Shown: positions 9,903-20,040 of the stretch, one piece after another
Layout: each line of letters begins with the position of its first letter
How positions within the stretch are numbered: position 1 is the stretch's first letter
Notes under the pieces: model-generated
The model's input: only the letters and a program-made list of their open reading frames with translations
Database searches by the model: none
Told to the model about the DNA's origin: nothing
Made by a program: the position numbers and the translations under genes
Origin: Saprospiraceae bacterium
Lineage (GTDB): Bacteria; Bacteroidota; Bacteroidia; Chitinophagales; Saprospiraceae
NCBI GenBank assembly: GCA_022841345.1
Contig: JALHRR010000006.1
Coordinates: forward strand, 62,001-126,000
Length of the DNA: 64,000 nt
Direction of reading: 5' to 3'

Positions 9903-11720
9903 TTAATTGATCAAAATATCTTCAGATGGGTATCGATAATGGGTTGTAATAACCCGGCGGAATACCGCTACCATAAATGTTAATGCACCAATACGGCCAA
10001 TAAACATAGTGCTGACAAGTATTATTTTGCCGGCATCGCTTAAATCTGTGGTAGCACCCAGGCTTAATCCCACTATGCTGTATGCTGAAAAACATTCAAA
10101 TGCAATTTTTAACAAGCCTTTGTCCGGATCAGTGATAGATAAACCAAAAATGGAAAGTCCTATAAAAATCAAACTTAAGCTAATCACTGAGAAGGCCCTG
10201 CGAACACTATCTTCAGAAATTCTTCTTTTCATAAACTCAAGCCTGTCTTTTCCTTTAGACAGACTGATCATATTAAGTGTCGCAACCATAAATGTGGTAG
10301 TCTTAATACCGCCTGCCATAGAACCAGGAGATCCTCCGATCCACATAAATAACATGGTCAGCATGATTGAAGGCAATGCCAGAGTCTCTAGATCGATAGT
10401 ATTTAAACCGCCTGAACGGGGAGTCACAGCTGCAAAAAAGGCACTGACTATTTTACCCCCCAGACTCTTGCCTTCAAATGCATTGTTATATTCAATAATA
10501 AAAAATGATATTGTACCGAACCCCAGTAATAGTGCAGTGGTAAACAGAATCATTCTTGTATTAATATTGATTTGCCAGGTCTGATGTCTTATTTTTTCTC
10601 TTGTCTTTATAAATAATATCCGGTCTTTAATCCATTTTTTGGTCCAGTTATAAAAATTGAACAGCACACTAAAACCCAGTCCTCCACAAATGATGAGCAC
10701 AGCTAAAATTAGATGCAAACCATACTCTTCTCCATACTCATCTCCATGAAATCCCGTCGGGATGGTACTAAATCCGGCATTACAAAAAGCGGAAATTCCA
10801 TGGAAAACGGAAAAATAAATATGTTCCTGCCTGTTAGCAAATGCGGACGCATCCGTCACCAGAAAAATGGCAGCAATCCCAAGACCTTCAATTAAGAATG
10901 TGAGGAAAATAATCTTTAGCAATATATTGAGCATATTGCCAATTTGTTTTGACTGGATCAGCTCTTTGATATATAAGTTACCGGAGAAGGAAGCATTTCC
11001 ATAAAAAAATAAGCTAAAGAAACTTGTAAAAGTCATCATTCCAAGACCCCCAAGCTGAAACAAAATAATAAGTATATTTTGACCGGCTGAAGTGAATGTA
11101 GTCCCGGTGTCAAGTACTGTGAGGCCGGTTACACACACAGCACTTGTAGCTGTAAATATAGCATCAACCAGACTTATTCCGCCGTTGGAGGCATTGGGCA
11201 GCATTAAAAGTCCCGTCCCTATGCTTATTAAAGTAAGAAAACTGAGCGCCAGGATTTTTGCAGGACCTAATTTGAATTTTGAAATACCTGCGCTCACACG
11301 CGATATCTCAAGAACCAGGATTATCAATAATAAAATATGTGTCACATTTGGTTTGGCCAGCACATTCAACCACTCAGGACCATAAGGATCCAGTCCTGAA
11401 GAAATTCTGGCATACACTATCAAAAAGGAAATAATTATGATTCCCAGAAAAAAGATATTCTCAGTTACTAACCATTTTTTTCTGACTCTTATAAAAGTGA
11501 TACAGGATTGGATGATGGCTGTAGAGATCAATAAACCAGTCATCAGCAAAGATGTAGTGCCTAATGCCCGCTCTTCATCCCTGAAACCAAACTCATAAAT
11601 CCAAATGCACAATGCCGACAAAAGTGCAATGAAATAAAATCTTTGCAGTCTGCGCATCCATTTCTGAGTTGCGGATTCGGGTATATCGCTCAGATCATCT
11701 TCGGAATCTATCTCATCCAT
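9903..11720 (-). CDS. TrkH/KtrB-type potassium uptake membrane subunit (copy 2)
   Basis: 605 residues, first gene of the K+ operon. The four selectivity loops are intact: TSAVCVTGLTVL, GISAFCNAGFSTI, VTPRSGGLNTIDL and SAYSIVGLSLG. Like copy 1 it has an N-terminal membrane extension before the KtrB core, preceded by an acidic start (MDEIDSEDDLSDIPES). Sequence identity to copy 1 is high in the pore helices and lower in the extension. Only one gating subunit is encoded, so both membrane subunits may share it or form mixed dimers; this is inference. It begins 16 nt before copy 1. Confidence 0.92.
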   Translation of the reverse strand: MDEIDSEDDLSDIPESATQKWMRRLQRFYFIALLSALCIWIYEFGFRDEERALGTTSLLMTGLLISTAIIQSCITFIRVRKKWLVTENIFFLGIIIISFLIVYARISSGLDPYGPEWLNVLAKPNVTHILLLIILVLEISRVSAGISKFKLGPAKILALSFLTLISIGTGLLMLPNASNGGISLVDAIFTATSAVCVTGLTVLDTGTTFTSAGQNILIILFQLGGLGMMTFTSFFSLFFYGNASFSGNLYIKELIQSKQIGNMLNILLKIIFLTFLIEGLGIAAIFLVTDASAFANRQEHIYFSVFHGISAFCNAGFSTIPTGFHGDEYGEEYGLHLILAVLIICGGLGFSVLFNFYNWTKKWIKDRILFIKTREKIRHQTWQININTRMILFTTALLLGFGTISFFIIEYNNAFEGKSLGGKIVSAFFAAVTPRSGGLNTIDLETLALPSIMLTMLFMWIGGSPGSMAGGIKTTTFMVATLNMISLSKGKDRLEFMKRRISEDSVRRAFSVISLSLIFIGLSIFGLSITDPDKGLLKIAFECFSAYSIVGLSLGATTDLSDAGKIILVSTMFIGRIGALTFMVAVFRRVITTHYRYPSEDILIN

Positions 11721-11961
11721 ACCTAGTTGTAAAAATCTGAAGCGAAAGGTACTTACTTATTCATATTTGGGGTTAAATAGCTGCCTTATTCTTTAGTCTT
11801 ATTTATTGATTCTGAAAAAGTGTTACTATTCCGGAACAATCTTATAGACCTTAATTAGAATTTGTATAAAGAAGGAACTGTCATGGTTGTTGACATTCCA
11901 ATGACAGATGAAGCATTTACTGACCTTATTTTTGTGCGGTATTTAAGATTCAAAATAAAGT

Positions 11962-13224
11962 ATGTACAGAGGTTTCAGGATTTTAACATTTACTCACCGA
12001 CATCACAATCTCCGGGATATTTCCAGATTCATGATTCAGGCAGATTCTTCCGGGGATCTCAAAGAACGCATGTCTGCCATCAAGCAGCTGATGGGAATAG
12101 ATGAATTAATGTATCTGAGCACCTGCAACAGGGTAATGTATCTTTTTTATATCCCCGATGATTCTCCGGCATTTGATGCTGCCAAATTTTTACAACTTGT
12201 GAATCCATCCATTCCGAATACTTCCCTTGAAAAGGACGCCCTATTGGCACAGTATTTTGAAGGGCAGGAAGCAATCAATCATTTATTGGAGGTAGCCTCA
12301 TCGCTGGATTCCATGATCGTTGGCGAAAGAGAAATTTTCAGGCAGATCAGGGAATCTTATGATCAGGCCAAAGCATGGAATTTGAGCGGAGATAACCTTA
12401 GATTGTTAATGAAGCTTACTGTTCAGGCAGCTAAGGATGTTTATACTAATACCGGTATCGGAAACAAACCTGTATCAGTAGTTTCTTTGTCTGTTCAGGA
12501 ACTATTGAAAAAACAGCCTTCCAGAGATGCAAGGATATTACTGATAGGAGGAGGACAGACCAATCTTTTGGTTTCTAAATTCCTTGTCAAACATGGATAC
12601 CATCATATAGAAGTATTTAACAGAACGCCTTCCAAAGCTCAGGCCATTGCTCAAAAATTTGAAAGGGAGGCGAAATCATTGACAGATTTGTTAACGCATG
12701 AGGGTGGATTCGATGTGGTATTTATTTGCACAGGATCTTTGCAACCCTTGTTGACAAAAGACCTTTTTGATCAATTGTCCGGCAGAGAAACACACGATCG
12801 TCTGGTAATTGACCTTTCTGTTCCTGCCAATGTAAGTTCAGAGGTACAGCAAGCAGAGTTAGTTGATTATGTAGACGTAGAGCACCTTCGGCAGATTGCT
12901 GATCAAAATCTGGGATTCAGAAGGGAAGAAATCGGAAAGGCCAGGCAAATTATACAGAGACATATTGCTTCCTTCAAACAATTGTTTCACGAACGTCTGA
13001 TAGAAAGGGCAATGAGTGAAGTTCCTGCAGAAATCAAAGCGATCCGTCAAAAGGCTGTAGAGGAAGTATTCAGAAAAGATCTTGAATCTATGGACCCTAA
13101 AACGAGAGAAGTGGTGGATTCAATTCTCCTCTACATGGAAAAGAAGTGTATATCTATTCCGATCAAAGCTGTGAAGCAAATCGTTCTTTCTGATATGCCT
13201 TCCAGAGAAGCGATGCAATCCTGA
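11962..13224 (+). CDS. hemA: Glutamyl-tRNA reductase
   Basis: 420 residues. It catalyses the NADPH-dependent reduction of glutamyl-tRNA to glutamate-1-semialdehyde, the first committed step of the C5 tetrapyrrole pathway. The catalytic cysteine is in MYLSTCNR (Cys55). The signature GEREIFRQIRESYDQA follows near residue 120, the NADPH-binding Rossmann motif ILLIGGGQTN near residue 180, and a C-terminal dimerisation helix region. The substrate region is of the divergent Bacteroidota type, with FTHRHHNL instead of the longer proteobacterial N-terminus. No hemL/hemC neighbour is present; the next gene is convergent 38 nt downstream. A TATTTTTG element lies about 25 nt before the start but has no matching -33. 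Confidence 0.93.
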   Translation: MYRGFRILTFTHRHHNLRDISRFMIQADSSGDLKERMSAIKQLMGIDELMYLSTCNRVMYLFYIPDDSPAFDAAKFLQLVNPSIPNTSLEKDALLAQYFEGQEAINHLLEVASSLDSMIVGEREIFRQIRESYDQAKAWNLSGDNLRLLMKLTVQAAKDVYTNTGIGNKPVSVVSLSVQELLKKQPSRDARILLIGGGQTNLLVSKFLVKHGYHHIEVFNRTPSKAQAIAQKFEREAKSLTDLLTHEGGFDVVFICTGSLQPLLTKDLFDQLSGRETHDRLVIDLSVPANVSSEVQQAELVDYVDVEHLRQIADQNLGFRREEIGKARQIIQRHIASFKQLFHERLIERAMSEVPAEIKAIRQKAVEEVFRKDLESMDPKTREVVDSILLYMEKKCISIPIKAVKQIVLSDMPSREAMQS

Positions 13225-13262
13225 ACTATCAGCAAGCTATAGAATCCTTAAATTAAGGCCTT

Positions 13263-15191
13263 TTAATTTCGTGGCAAATCCAAAGTCGAGTACATAGAAT
13301 TATTCGATACATACTGTGGAAGTATATACTTCATGGCTCTGACCAGATTCAATCTGTCATTATTCTTTACAAAACTATCCAACTGATCAAGATTTAATAA
13401 AAATTGATCATATTCCAGATCATCGCCTGATACGGCTATCATGATTTTTGGATGGTGAGTAGGTTTTACATTTTCCGAATCAGATAACAATTCTTCATTG
13501 AGTTTTTCACCAGGTCTGAGTCCGGTGAATGTGACCTGAATGCCTTTTCCAGTATCTTTTCCCATTAGCTGGATCATTTTGAGAGCCAGATCGTAAATGC
13601 GAACCGGTTTACCCATATCGAAGATAAAAATTTCACCACCTGTACCCATACTACCTGCTTCCAGCACAAGATTACAAGCCTCCGGGATGGTCATAAAATA
13701 TCTCGTTATTTGTGGATGGGTCACTGTGACAGGACCACCTTTTTCTATTTGTGAGCGGAACAGAGGGACTACACTTCCATTCGAACCTAATACATTTCCA
13801 AATCTGGTTGTGATAAAATGCGTTTCGCAATCCAAATATTGATTTTGTGCCTGCACATACATTTCTGCGATACGTTTACTGGCCCCCATAATATTAGTAG
13901 GATTCACCGCTTTATCAGTTGAAACCAGGACAAACTTCTTTACTTTATATTTTCTGGACAAGTCAACTAATTTGCGTGTACCCAGGATATTTACCCTGGC
14001 AGCTTCTTCAGGAAAAGCTTCCATCATAGGGACATGTTTGTAAGCAGCAGCGTGGTACACCAGTTCCGGGCGGAATTGCTCAAAAATTTCCTTCATTCTT
14101 GAGACATTTCCAATATCGCAGATAATAAATTGACATTGCTTGAAGAGATGATCTGAACTCGAAGACAGTTCCATCTGCAGGTCATATAGGGCGCTCTCAG
14201 CCTGATCTACCAGTAAAAGGCAAGCGGGTTCATATTTCAGAAGTTGTCTCGAAATTTCTGAGCCGATAGATCCGGCAGCGCCGGTCACCAGTATTACCTT
14301 TTGTGCGATGGCCGATTTTAGTTCAGGATTAGTGAGCCGGATAGGAGCTCTGCCCAGCAGATCTTCGATATTTACGGCTTTTATGTGTTTAATTGAAAGA
14401 TCATGTTGCATCCACTGTTCACTGGGTGGTGCGATTCTGGCTTGAAGTCCGAGTGCCAGTGCCCGCTCGATAAATATTTCTTTTTTCTCTGACCTCAATC
14501 GGTCGATGGCAATGATTGCTTGCTGTATGCCCCATTTTTGAATAAATTCAGGGTTAAAGGCTTTATCAATGGACATTACTGGGACACCGTTCAGGTTTTT
14601 ACCTTGTTTGCTGGGGTTGTCATCAATGAAGGCAATAAGTTTGAATCTGTTTTTTTGCTCTTTTTCAAGACTTTGTCTGGTAATTTCACCTGTGAAACCA
14701 GACCCATATATCAAAACCGGAATAGTGAGTTTTCTGGAATACTTATCTACAAATACATTGTATACTGCCTTTATGAAAAATCGCATCAAAATGATAAAGA
14801 CTCCGGAAAGCAGCATGTGGATCAATAATGCTCCAGCTGCAAATTTAGGAACATCCAACGTACTCCAGATAAAACTGATCTGGTTAGTAAGAAAACCAAA
14901 GCTGCCCCCCAGTAACACAGTGACCGCGATCAACTTCGTATCTTTAAGCCCGGTCTGTCTGATTACACCTCTGTAAGATGAAAAAATGAGAAAGGCAACT
15001 AAGTAAAGCAAGGTAATGATGGCAGACTTTACGAGAGTATTGGTAAGGTTGATATCCTCCAGCTGAAAATTGTATCGCATCAATACGGCTACCGGATAAA
15101 GCATAAAGACCAGCAAAGTTTCCATTGCTAATACCAACCAACGCGATATAAATCGCCTGGAATATCTTTTGTATAAAGGGAACAGTATCAT
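13263..15191 (-). CDS. Membrane-bound nucleotide-sugar epimerase/dehydratase (CapD/WbpM type)
   Basis: 642 residues. Four N-terminal hydrophobic helices (about 15-135) anchor the protein; a first Rossmann domain (LIYGSGFTGEITRQSL, about 150) is followed by the catalytic extended SDR domain beginning VILVTGAAGSIGSEISRQLL (about 290). The active-site region reads VSTDKAVNPTNIMGASKR, matching the UDP-GlcNAc 4,6-dehydratase family (WbpM, PglF, CapD), where Tyr is replaced by Met in the Y-x-x-x-K site. These enzymes start synthesis of deoxy-amino sugars such as QuiNAc or Bac for capsule, O-antigen or glycoprotein. No other polysaccharide genes are adjacent, so it is a stand-alone copy, convergent with hemA. 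Confidence 0.9.
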   Translation of the reverse strand: MILFPLYKRYSRRFISRWLVLAMETLLVFMLYPVAVLMRYNFQLEDINLTNTLVKSAIITLLYLVAFLIFSSYRGVIRQTGLKDTKLIAVTVLLGGSFGFLTNQISFIWSTLDVPKFAAGALLIHMLLSGVFIILMRFFIKAVYNVFVDKYSRKLTIPVLIYGSGFTGEITRQSLEKEQKNRFKLIAFIDDNPSKQGKNLNGVPVMSIDKAFNPEFIQKWGIQQAIIAIDRLRSEKKEIFIERALALGLQARIAPPSEQWMQHDLSIKHIKAVNIEDLLGRAPIRLTNPELKSAIAQKVILVTGAAGSIGSEISRQLLKYEPACLLLVDQAESALYDLQMELSSSSDHLFKQCQFIICDIGNVSRMKEIFEQFRPELVYHAAAYKHVPMMEAFPEEAARVNILGTRKLVDLSRKYKVKKFVLVSTDKAVNPTNIMGASKRIAEMYVQAQNQYLDCETHFITTRFGNVLGSNGSVVPLFRSQIEKGGPVTVTHPQITRYFMTIPEACNLVLEAGSMGTGGEIFIFDMGKPVRIYDLALKMIQLMGKDTGKGIQVTFTGLRPGEKLNEELLSDSENVKPTHHPKIMIAVSGDDLEYDQFLLNLDQLDSFVKNNDRLNLVRAMKYILPQYVSNNSMYSTLDLPRN

Positions 15192-15375
15192 AGTTTTCTA
15201 TTGAAAAATATAAATGAGACCTGAAGTAATTTTGTCATTCACTTAATCTGCCAAATATGCATTAATATACTGCTGCCGGAAAGGTACTGATGAAAAGACA
15301 AATATAATATAATTGCATATTATATTGCATTAATAATAATAATGTTAGATTAAATTTTAGTTAAATAATCCTGAA

Positions 15376-16803
15376 CTAATAGTATATGATTTCAAGATCT
15401 TTATTCTTCAGGCGGGCTTTAATCCATTTCTCGAAAGTTGCTTTATTTCGAAAGGTTTTATTGTTGATTTGAACCAAGGCAGTTACGGTGGTGTCTATCT
15501 GATTTGATTTAATTTTACCTTTAATTTGTTTGCCCAAAGAGAAGCTGATTATACCCGGATATTGAATCCCAATTTCTTCGCAAATCTCTTTAGGATTTTC
15601 ACCCAGGAAATTATAGTCAACGATCTCCTTTTGGAGTTTGTTTTTCTCCTTTGTGAGTGAATCAATAAGTACTTCTCTTTGGTTATATATCTCCTCCAGA
15701 AGTCCTGTTTTGAGTGTTTCATTGAAATTTTTTGCCAGATATGCATCATTTCCAACCAACCCTCCCTGATTGATCATGAGCTTAGTTTTATTCAATCCGA
15801 ATTGCGGTAATCTTAACTGCAGAAATTCAATCACTTCCTCACTCAGGGGTTCACCATAAAGTGTGATGTCTATACTGGAAGAATCTCTATCCTCAAATTT
15901 GAAGGAGGTATGTATAATCCTTGTATTTTCAAAAGTAAAATTTGCATTTACAAATTGCTGTGCACTCCTGGTAAAAACACTTTCTTTCACCACTCCATAT
16001 GCAATGTAAATAGATGGAAGCATTGTGATGATGACAAACATTGTGATATAAGCTTGTACTCTTTTCTTCCTTCTTTTATCGACAAATACTTTTTGAGGGT
16101 ATTTTAAATATCTGACAATCAGTACTGTACCTAAACAAATGAATACACTATTAATAAAAAACAGGTAAAATGCTCCAATGAAGAAATTCCATTGCAATGT
16201 TCCTAATCCATAACCTGCCGTGCAAAGTGGAGGCATCAATGCCGTTGCTATAGCTACTCCCGGAATAACATTACTTTTTTCCGATCGCGAGCCTGCAACG
16301 ATTCCGGCCAGGCCACCAAAGAAGGCAATGGCCACATCAAATATAGTAGGTCTGGTCCTTGCCAGTAATTCCGATTGCGCATCCGGCAAGGGAGTCAAAG
16401 CAAAATAAATGGCAGAAATTATGATTGAAATAATCATCATCGTAGCCAGATTGATCAATGATTTCTTGATTAATTCCAGGCTATTAATACCCACTCCCAT
16501 ACCAACACCCATTATAGGCCCTAATAGTGGAGAAATCAACATCGCTCCAATCACCACCGCAGCTGAATTAATATTCAAGCCCAGGGAAGCTATCAATATA
16601 GAAAAGATAAGAATCCACACATTGGTGCCTCTAAAAACAACTCCTCTCTCGATTTCTTTGATGGTTTGCAGCGGATCTGCCTTGTCTTCATCCAGACTTA
16701 CCAAATGTTTCAGATATTCCAATCCATCTCTGAGAAATCCTTTGGAGTCAAGTTTATTGCCGGAGTCTGATTTTATATTTTCCTGTGGTTGCTCTTCCTG
16801 CAT
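15376..16803 (-). CDS. DUF389 (TIGR00341-type) membrane protein
   Basis: 475 residues. The N-terminal 55 residues are polar; then the conserved core of the DUF389 family appears: VVIGAMLISPLLGPIMGVGMG (about 80-100), GGLAGIVAGSR and PGVAIATALMPPLCTAGYGL, in about six to seven membrane helices. A C-terminal soluble part (about 265-475) has a predicted coiled segment (EVLIDSLTKEKNKLQKEIVDY). The family is widespread but has no established biochemical function; some members were linked to polar transport or hydrophobic-compound uptake without proof. The gene lies 59 nt downstream of truA in the same direction. Confidence 0.85.
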   Translation of the reverse strand: MQEEQPQENIKSDSGNKLDSKGFLRDGLEYLKHLVSLDEDKADPLQTIKEIERGVVFRGTNVWILIFSILIASLGLNINSAAVVIGAMLISPLLGPIMGVGMGVGINSLELIKKSLINLATMMIISIIISAIYFALTPLPDAQSELLARTRPTIFDVAIAFFGGLAGIVAGSRSEKSNVIPGVAIATALMPPLCTAGYGLGTLQWNFFIGAFYLFFINSVFICLGTVLIVRYLKYPQKVFVDKRRKKRVQAYITMFVIITMLPSIYIAYGVVKESVFTRSAQQFVNANFTFENTRIIHTSFKFEDRDSSSIDITLYGEPLSEEVIEFLQLRLPQFGLNKTKLMINQGGLVGNDAYLAKNFNETLKTGLLEEIYNQREVLIDSLTKEKNKLQKEIVDYNFLGENPKEICEEIGIQYPGIISFSLGKQIKGKIKSNQIDTTVTALVQINNKTFRNKATFEKWIKARLKNKDLEIIYY

Positions 16804-16862
16804 GTATTCGTTTTTATTCAGTTCTGAACATGAAAGTCAGCGTTATCCACTATTGTTCATGC

Positions 16863-17606
16863 TTAAAAGTAAGAAAATCGAATGTCTTTAAGAAATAAAC
16901 CTTGTGGGGGGACACTCACTGCCTCTATTAACCGGGACTGATTGTCCATCGCTTGCTTTACCTGTTCCATCGAAATTTTTCCAGATGCAACCGAGATACT
17001 CATTCCAACAATCAATCTGATCATCCCGCGCAGAAAGCGATCGGAGGTGATAAGATAAACAGCAGATCTGGTATCAGGAGTGATTTTCCATTCGGATCTG
17101 GAAAGTTGACACTTCATAGTTTGCACATCTGTATTCGATTTGCAAAAAGGAAAAAACTCATCATAATTAAGTAATAGGGAAGCTGACTCCTGTAGTTTAT
17201 CAAGGTCCAATTTGTCAAAAAATCGATACATCCAGACAGTATCTTCTCTGAAGGGATCTTTTATTCCTGAAATATGATATTCGTAAGAGCGGGAAACAGC
17301 ATCAAATCTGGCATGGGCTTCTGCATGAACTGGCTTTACAGAGTAGAAGACTATATCAGGAGGTAAAAGGCTATTCAGTCTTCTCAGGAACTGATCAGGC
17401 AATTCAGCATCAAAATCAAAGTGCAATACATAATCTGATGCATGAACACCTGCATCTGTGCGACCACAGCCGGTCACTTCGACTTGTTGACGGAGCAATA
17501 TTTGAAGGGTATCTTCAACTTTTTCCTGGACTGAAATCTGATTGGGCTGACGCTGCCAGCCAAAATATCGCGTTCCTCTGTATGCCAGTCGGGCGAAATA
17601 CCTCAT
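16863..17606 (-). CDS. truA: tRNA pseudouridine(38-40) synthase
   Basis: 247 residues, normal for TruA. It converts uridines 38-40 in the anticodon arm to pseudouridine. The catalytic aspartate is in GCGRTDAGVHA (Asp51), and the start RYFARLAYRGTRYFGWQRQP is the family's typical first strand. Further conserved regions include FDAVSRSYEYHI and SDRFLRGMIRLIVG. The start codon lies 7 nt after the clpX stop, so the two genes are very likely co-transcribed. Confidence 0.95.
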   Translation of the reverse strand: MRYFARLAYRGTRYFGWQRQPNQISVQEKVEDTLQILLRQQVEVTGCGRTDAGVHASDYVLHFDFDAELPDQFLRRLNSLLPPDIVFYSVKPVHAEAHARFDAVSRSYEYHISGIKDPFREDTVWMYRFFDKLDLDKLQESASLLLNYDEFFPFCKSNTDVQTMKCQLSRSEWKITPDTRSAVYLITSDRFLRGMIRLIVGMSISVASGKISMEQVKQAMDNQSRLIEAVSVPPQGLFLKDIRFSYF

Positions 17607-17613
17607 GAGCAGA

Positions 17614-18852
17614 TCAGGCTACTTTGAGAAAGCTGAGATTTGATTTTTCCAGTTTTTCTTTGACGTACCTTTTGTCGAGCTCCAGAACTTTGATGGATTT
17701 GTCTGAAGGCATTTCATACATTGCATCATTGAGAACAGCTTCGCAAATAGATCTTAAGCCTCTCGCTCCCAGTTTGTAGTCCAGGGCTTTTTCTGCGATA
17801 TAGGACAAAGCTCCGGCAGTATATTTTAATTCCACTCCCTCCAGTTCAAACAAACGCTTGAATTGCTTGATAACAGCATTTTTAGGTTCGACCAGGATTC
17901 TTTCCAATGTTTTCAAATCCAGCGGTTCCATGTGAGTGATGACTGGGAGACGTCCCAATAATTCGGGGATCAGACCGAATGATTTCAGATCTGAGTGAAT
18001 CAGGTATTTCAACATGTTTTTGTCCTCAATCTTGGCATGAGTACCGGAATTATAACCGATTACCTGCGTATTGAGTCTTCTGGCTATGATTTTTTCCAAT
18101 CCATCGAAAGCCCCTCCGCAGATAAACAGGATGTTTGTGGTATTGACTTTGATCAATTTTTGTTCGGGATGCTTACGGCCTCCATGAGGAGGAACATTGA
18201 CATCGGTTCCTTCCAGCATTTTCAGCAACGCTTGTTGAACTCCTTCACCGGACACATCCCTGGTAATTGACGGATTGTCACTTTTTCTGGCGATTTTGTC
18301 TATCTCATCAATGTAAACAATTCCTTTCTCAGCCTTAGCTACATCATAATCACAGACTTGCAGCAATCTGGTCAAAATGCTTTCTACATCCTCGCCTACA
18401 TAACCGGCTTCTGTGAATACAGTTGCATCTACTATTGCAAATGGCACATTCAATAAGCGGGCAATACATTTTGCTACAAGAGTCTTTCCGGTGCCGGTAT
18501 TTCCTGCAAGGACAACATTAGATTTTTCAATTTCCACATCGGTCTGTGAAGGAGCATTCAGCCTTTTATAATGATTGTACACCGCTACAGCAATGACTTT
18601 TTTAGCATCATCCTGGCCGATGACATATTCATCCAGGAATTTCTTGATTCCTTTAGGGGTGAAGTTTTCGGGAAGTTTGAAGTTGGGATCTTTAGAATCC
18701 TCTTTGTCGAAAAGCTCCTCATGGATGATTTCATATGCCTGTTCGACGCAATTCTCACAGATATGACCATTCAAGCCACCGATGAGCATGAGGGTATCTT
18801 TTTTATTACGGCCACAAAAGGAGCAACTAACTCCGTTGTTTTGTTGATTCAT
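17614..18852 (-). CDS. clpX: ATP-dependent Clp protease ATP-binding subunit ClpX
   Basis: 412 residues. An N-terminal C4 zinc-binding domain ([10 protein letters not shown] and CENC, residues about 10-40) precedes the AAA+ module with Walker A ([12 protein letters not shown], about 118), pore loop GYVGEDVE, Walker B ([13 protein letters not shown]), sensor and arginine-finger regions (LGRLPVITH) and the C-terminal small domain ([13 protein letters not shown]). The IGF-type ClpP-docking loop is replaced by a local variant in the region around residue 255. It unfolds tagged proteins for ClpP, whose gene lies just upstream in the same direction but behind a terminator. Confidence 0.97.
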   Translation of the reverse strand: MNQQNNGVSCSFCGRNKKDTLMLIGGLNGHICENCVEQAYEIIHEELFDKEDSKDPNFKLPENFTPKGIKKFLDEYVIGQDDAKKVIAVAVYNHYKRLNAPSQTDVEIEKSNVVLAGNTGTGKTLVAKCIARLLNVPFAIVDATVFTEAGYVGEDVESILTRLLQVCDYDVAKAEKGIVYIDEIDKIARKSDNPSITRDVSGEGVQQALLKMLEGTDVNVPPHGGRKHPEQKLIKVNTTNILFICGGAFDGLEKIIARRLNTQVIGYNSGTHAKIEDKNMLKYLIHSDLKSFGLIPELLGRLPVITHMEPLDLKTLERILVEPKNAVIKQFKRLFELEGVELKYTAGALSYIAEKALDYKLGARGLRSICEAVLNDAMYEMPSDKSIKVLELDKRYVKEKLEKSNLSFLKVA

Positions 18853-18870
18853 TATCTTTACTTAAGTGTG

Positions 18871-18878
18871 CAAATTTA
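18871..18878 (-). promoter_or_regulatory. Possible -7 element for clpX (TAAATTTG)
   Basis: TAAATTTG matches TAnnTTTG 18 nt before the clpX start. Together with the terminator at 18965 it suggests that clpX-truA can be transcribed separately from clpP. A TTTG upstream is only 12 nt away, shorter than the usual spacing. Confidence 0.35.
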
Positions 18879-18964
18879 GTTCAATTTGAGCAAATGGGCA
18901 GAATAACATGTGTTTTTACTGTCAAGCCCCTTGTTTTAGGGGCATTAGATTAGCATAATATACG

Positions 18965-18999
18965 AAAAAAGGCATCCATTCCGAAGTACAGATGCCTTA
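18965..18999 (-). terminator. Rho-independent terminator after clpP
   Basis: On the minus strand the arms ATAAGGCATC and GATGCCTTTT enclose a 14-nt loop and end in a T run. It sits 27 nt after the clpP stop and separates clpP from clpX. Confidence 0.8.
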
Positions 19000-19025
19000 T
19001 AGTGGAATAATTTATTGAAAGCTTG

Positions 19026-19715
19026 TTATGCTTTTTTTCTCTCCAAAACTTCATCAACAAGACCGTAGTTCTTAGCTTCGATACTTGTCATCCAGTTGTC
19101 TCTGTCACAATCTTTTTCTATTGTATCATAATCCTGGCCGGTATGCTGAACCAAAATATCGTACAGCTCTTTTTGCATGGACTTGATGAGTTTGTATGAA
19201 ATTTCCATATCAGTCACCTGGCCCTGCATTCCACCCAGCGGTTGGTGAATCATGACACGAGCGTGAGGGAGGGCTGTTCTTTTACCATGAGTACCGGCTG
19301 CAAGTAATACTGCTCCCATAGAAGCCGCCAAACCTGTACAGATAGTCGCAACGTCCGGAGCGATATATTGCATAGTGTCATAGATGCCCAATCCTGCAAT
19401 TACAGATCCACCCGGGCTGTTGATAAACATTTGGACATCTCTTTTAGGATCTGAAGATTCCAAAAACAAAAGCTGAGCCTGGATCACATTGGCCACATAA
19501 TCATTGACGGGTACTCCCATGAAAATGATGCGGTCCATCATTAATCTGGAGAAAACGTCCATACCTACGATATTCAGTGAACGCTCTTCAATAACAGTAG
19601 GAGTAAAGCCCTGAATATTCGGGACATTTACATGCTCCATATATTTCTCGAGGTGCATGCTGTTCATGCCCATATGGCCTACAGCATATTTTTTAAATTC
19701 ATCTTGTGGATTCAT
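19026..19715 (-). CDS. clpP: ATP-dependent Clp protease proteolytic subunit
   Basis: 229 residues. The serine protease triad is visible: Ser132 in GLAASMGAVLLAAG, His157 in RVMIHQPLGG and Asp in KDCDRDNWMT. The oxyanion-hole stretch NSPGGSVIAGLGIYD is intact. The N-terminal 40 residues before the mature-type PTVIEE start are longer than in E. coli and are probably removed by self-processing. ClpP forms the tetradecameric chamber for ClpX. The gene has its own promoter with near-consensus Bacteroidota elements and its own terminator, and lies downstream of tig. Confidence 0.97.
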   Translation of the reverse strand: MNPQDEFKKYAVGHMGMNSMHLEKYMEHVNVPNIQGFTPTVIEERSLNIVGMDVFSRLMMDRIIFMGVPVNDYVANVIQAQLLFLESSDPKRDVQMFINSPGGSVIAGLGIYDTMQYIAPDVATICTGLAASMGAVLLAAGTHGKRTALPHARVMIHQPLGGMQGQVTDMEISYKLIKSMQKELYDILVQHTGQDYDTIEKDCDRDNWMTSIEAKNYGLVDEVLERKKA

Positions 19716-19740
19716 GATTGCATGTTTAATTATAATGCGT

Positions 19741-19770
19741 CAAATATAAACGCAAAAAGGATAATTCAAA
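19741..19770 (-). promoter_or_regulatory. Promoter of clpP (TTTG-N18-TATATTTG)
   Basis: On the minus strand TTTG and TATATTTG are separated by 18 nt, close to the Bacteroidota -33/-7 consensus. The expected transcription start gives a leader of about 20 nt before the clpP ATG. Confidence 0.6.
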
Positions 19771-20040
19771 TCTAAGGCAAATTGTTTTCATTGCCTGAAC
19801 AAAGCTGGACAATGAACCTGTATGAATCGACCAAACATGAATCGTTTAGGATTAATCCGGGTGAGTCCAGCGCAAGGGCCTTGTTTTTGTCATCATTTTT
19901 GCATCCTTTGGTAAAAATGGCGCCAAAACAACTTATTGGATTGCATTTTCGGGTCTTACCCCGGGTAATTTAAATTTAACCGGCTTCGGGGTTAATATAA
20001 TCTCAATAAGTTTTCACTACGATTCTTAGTCGATAAAATT
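19771..20040. other. Intergenic stretch between tig and clpP
   Basis: With the promoter region this makes a 325-nt gap. I see no gene. A small palindrome TTACCCCGGGTAA lies at 19956-19968, next to AT-rich sequence and a second GC-rich patch (ACCGGCTTCGGGGTT). It might act as a tig 3' hairpin, but there is no T tract in the right direction. Confidence 0.4.

Noticed and set aside
11721-11961. Regulatory RNA upstream of hemA
   Set aside because: No conserved pattern that I can recognise; only a possible -7 element.
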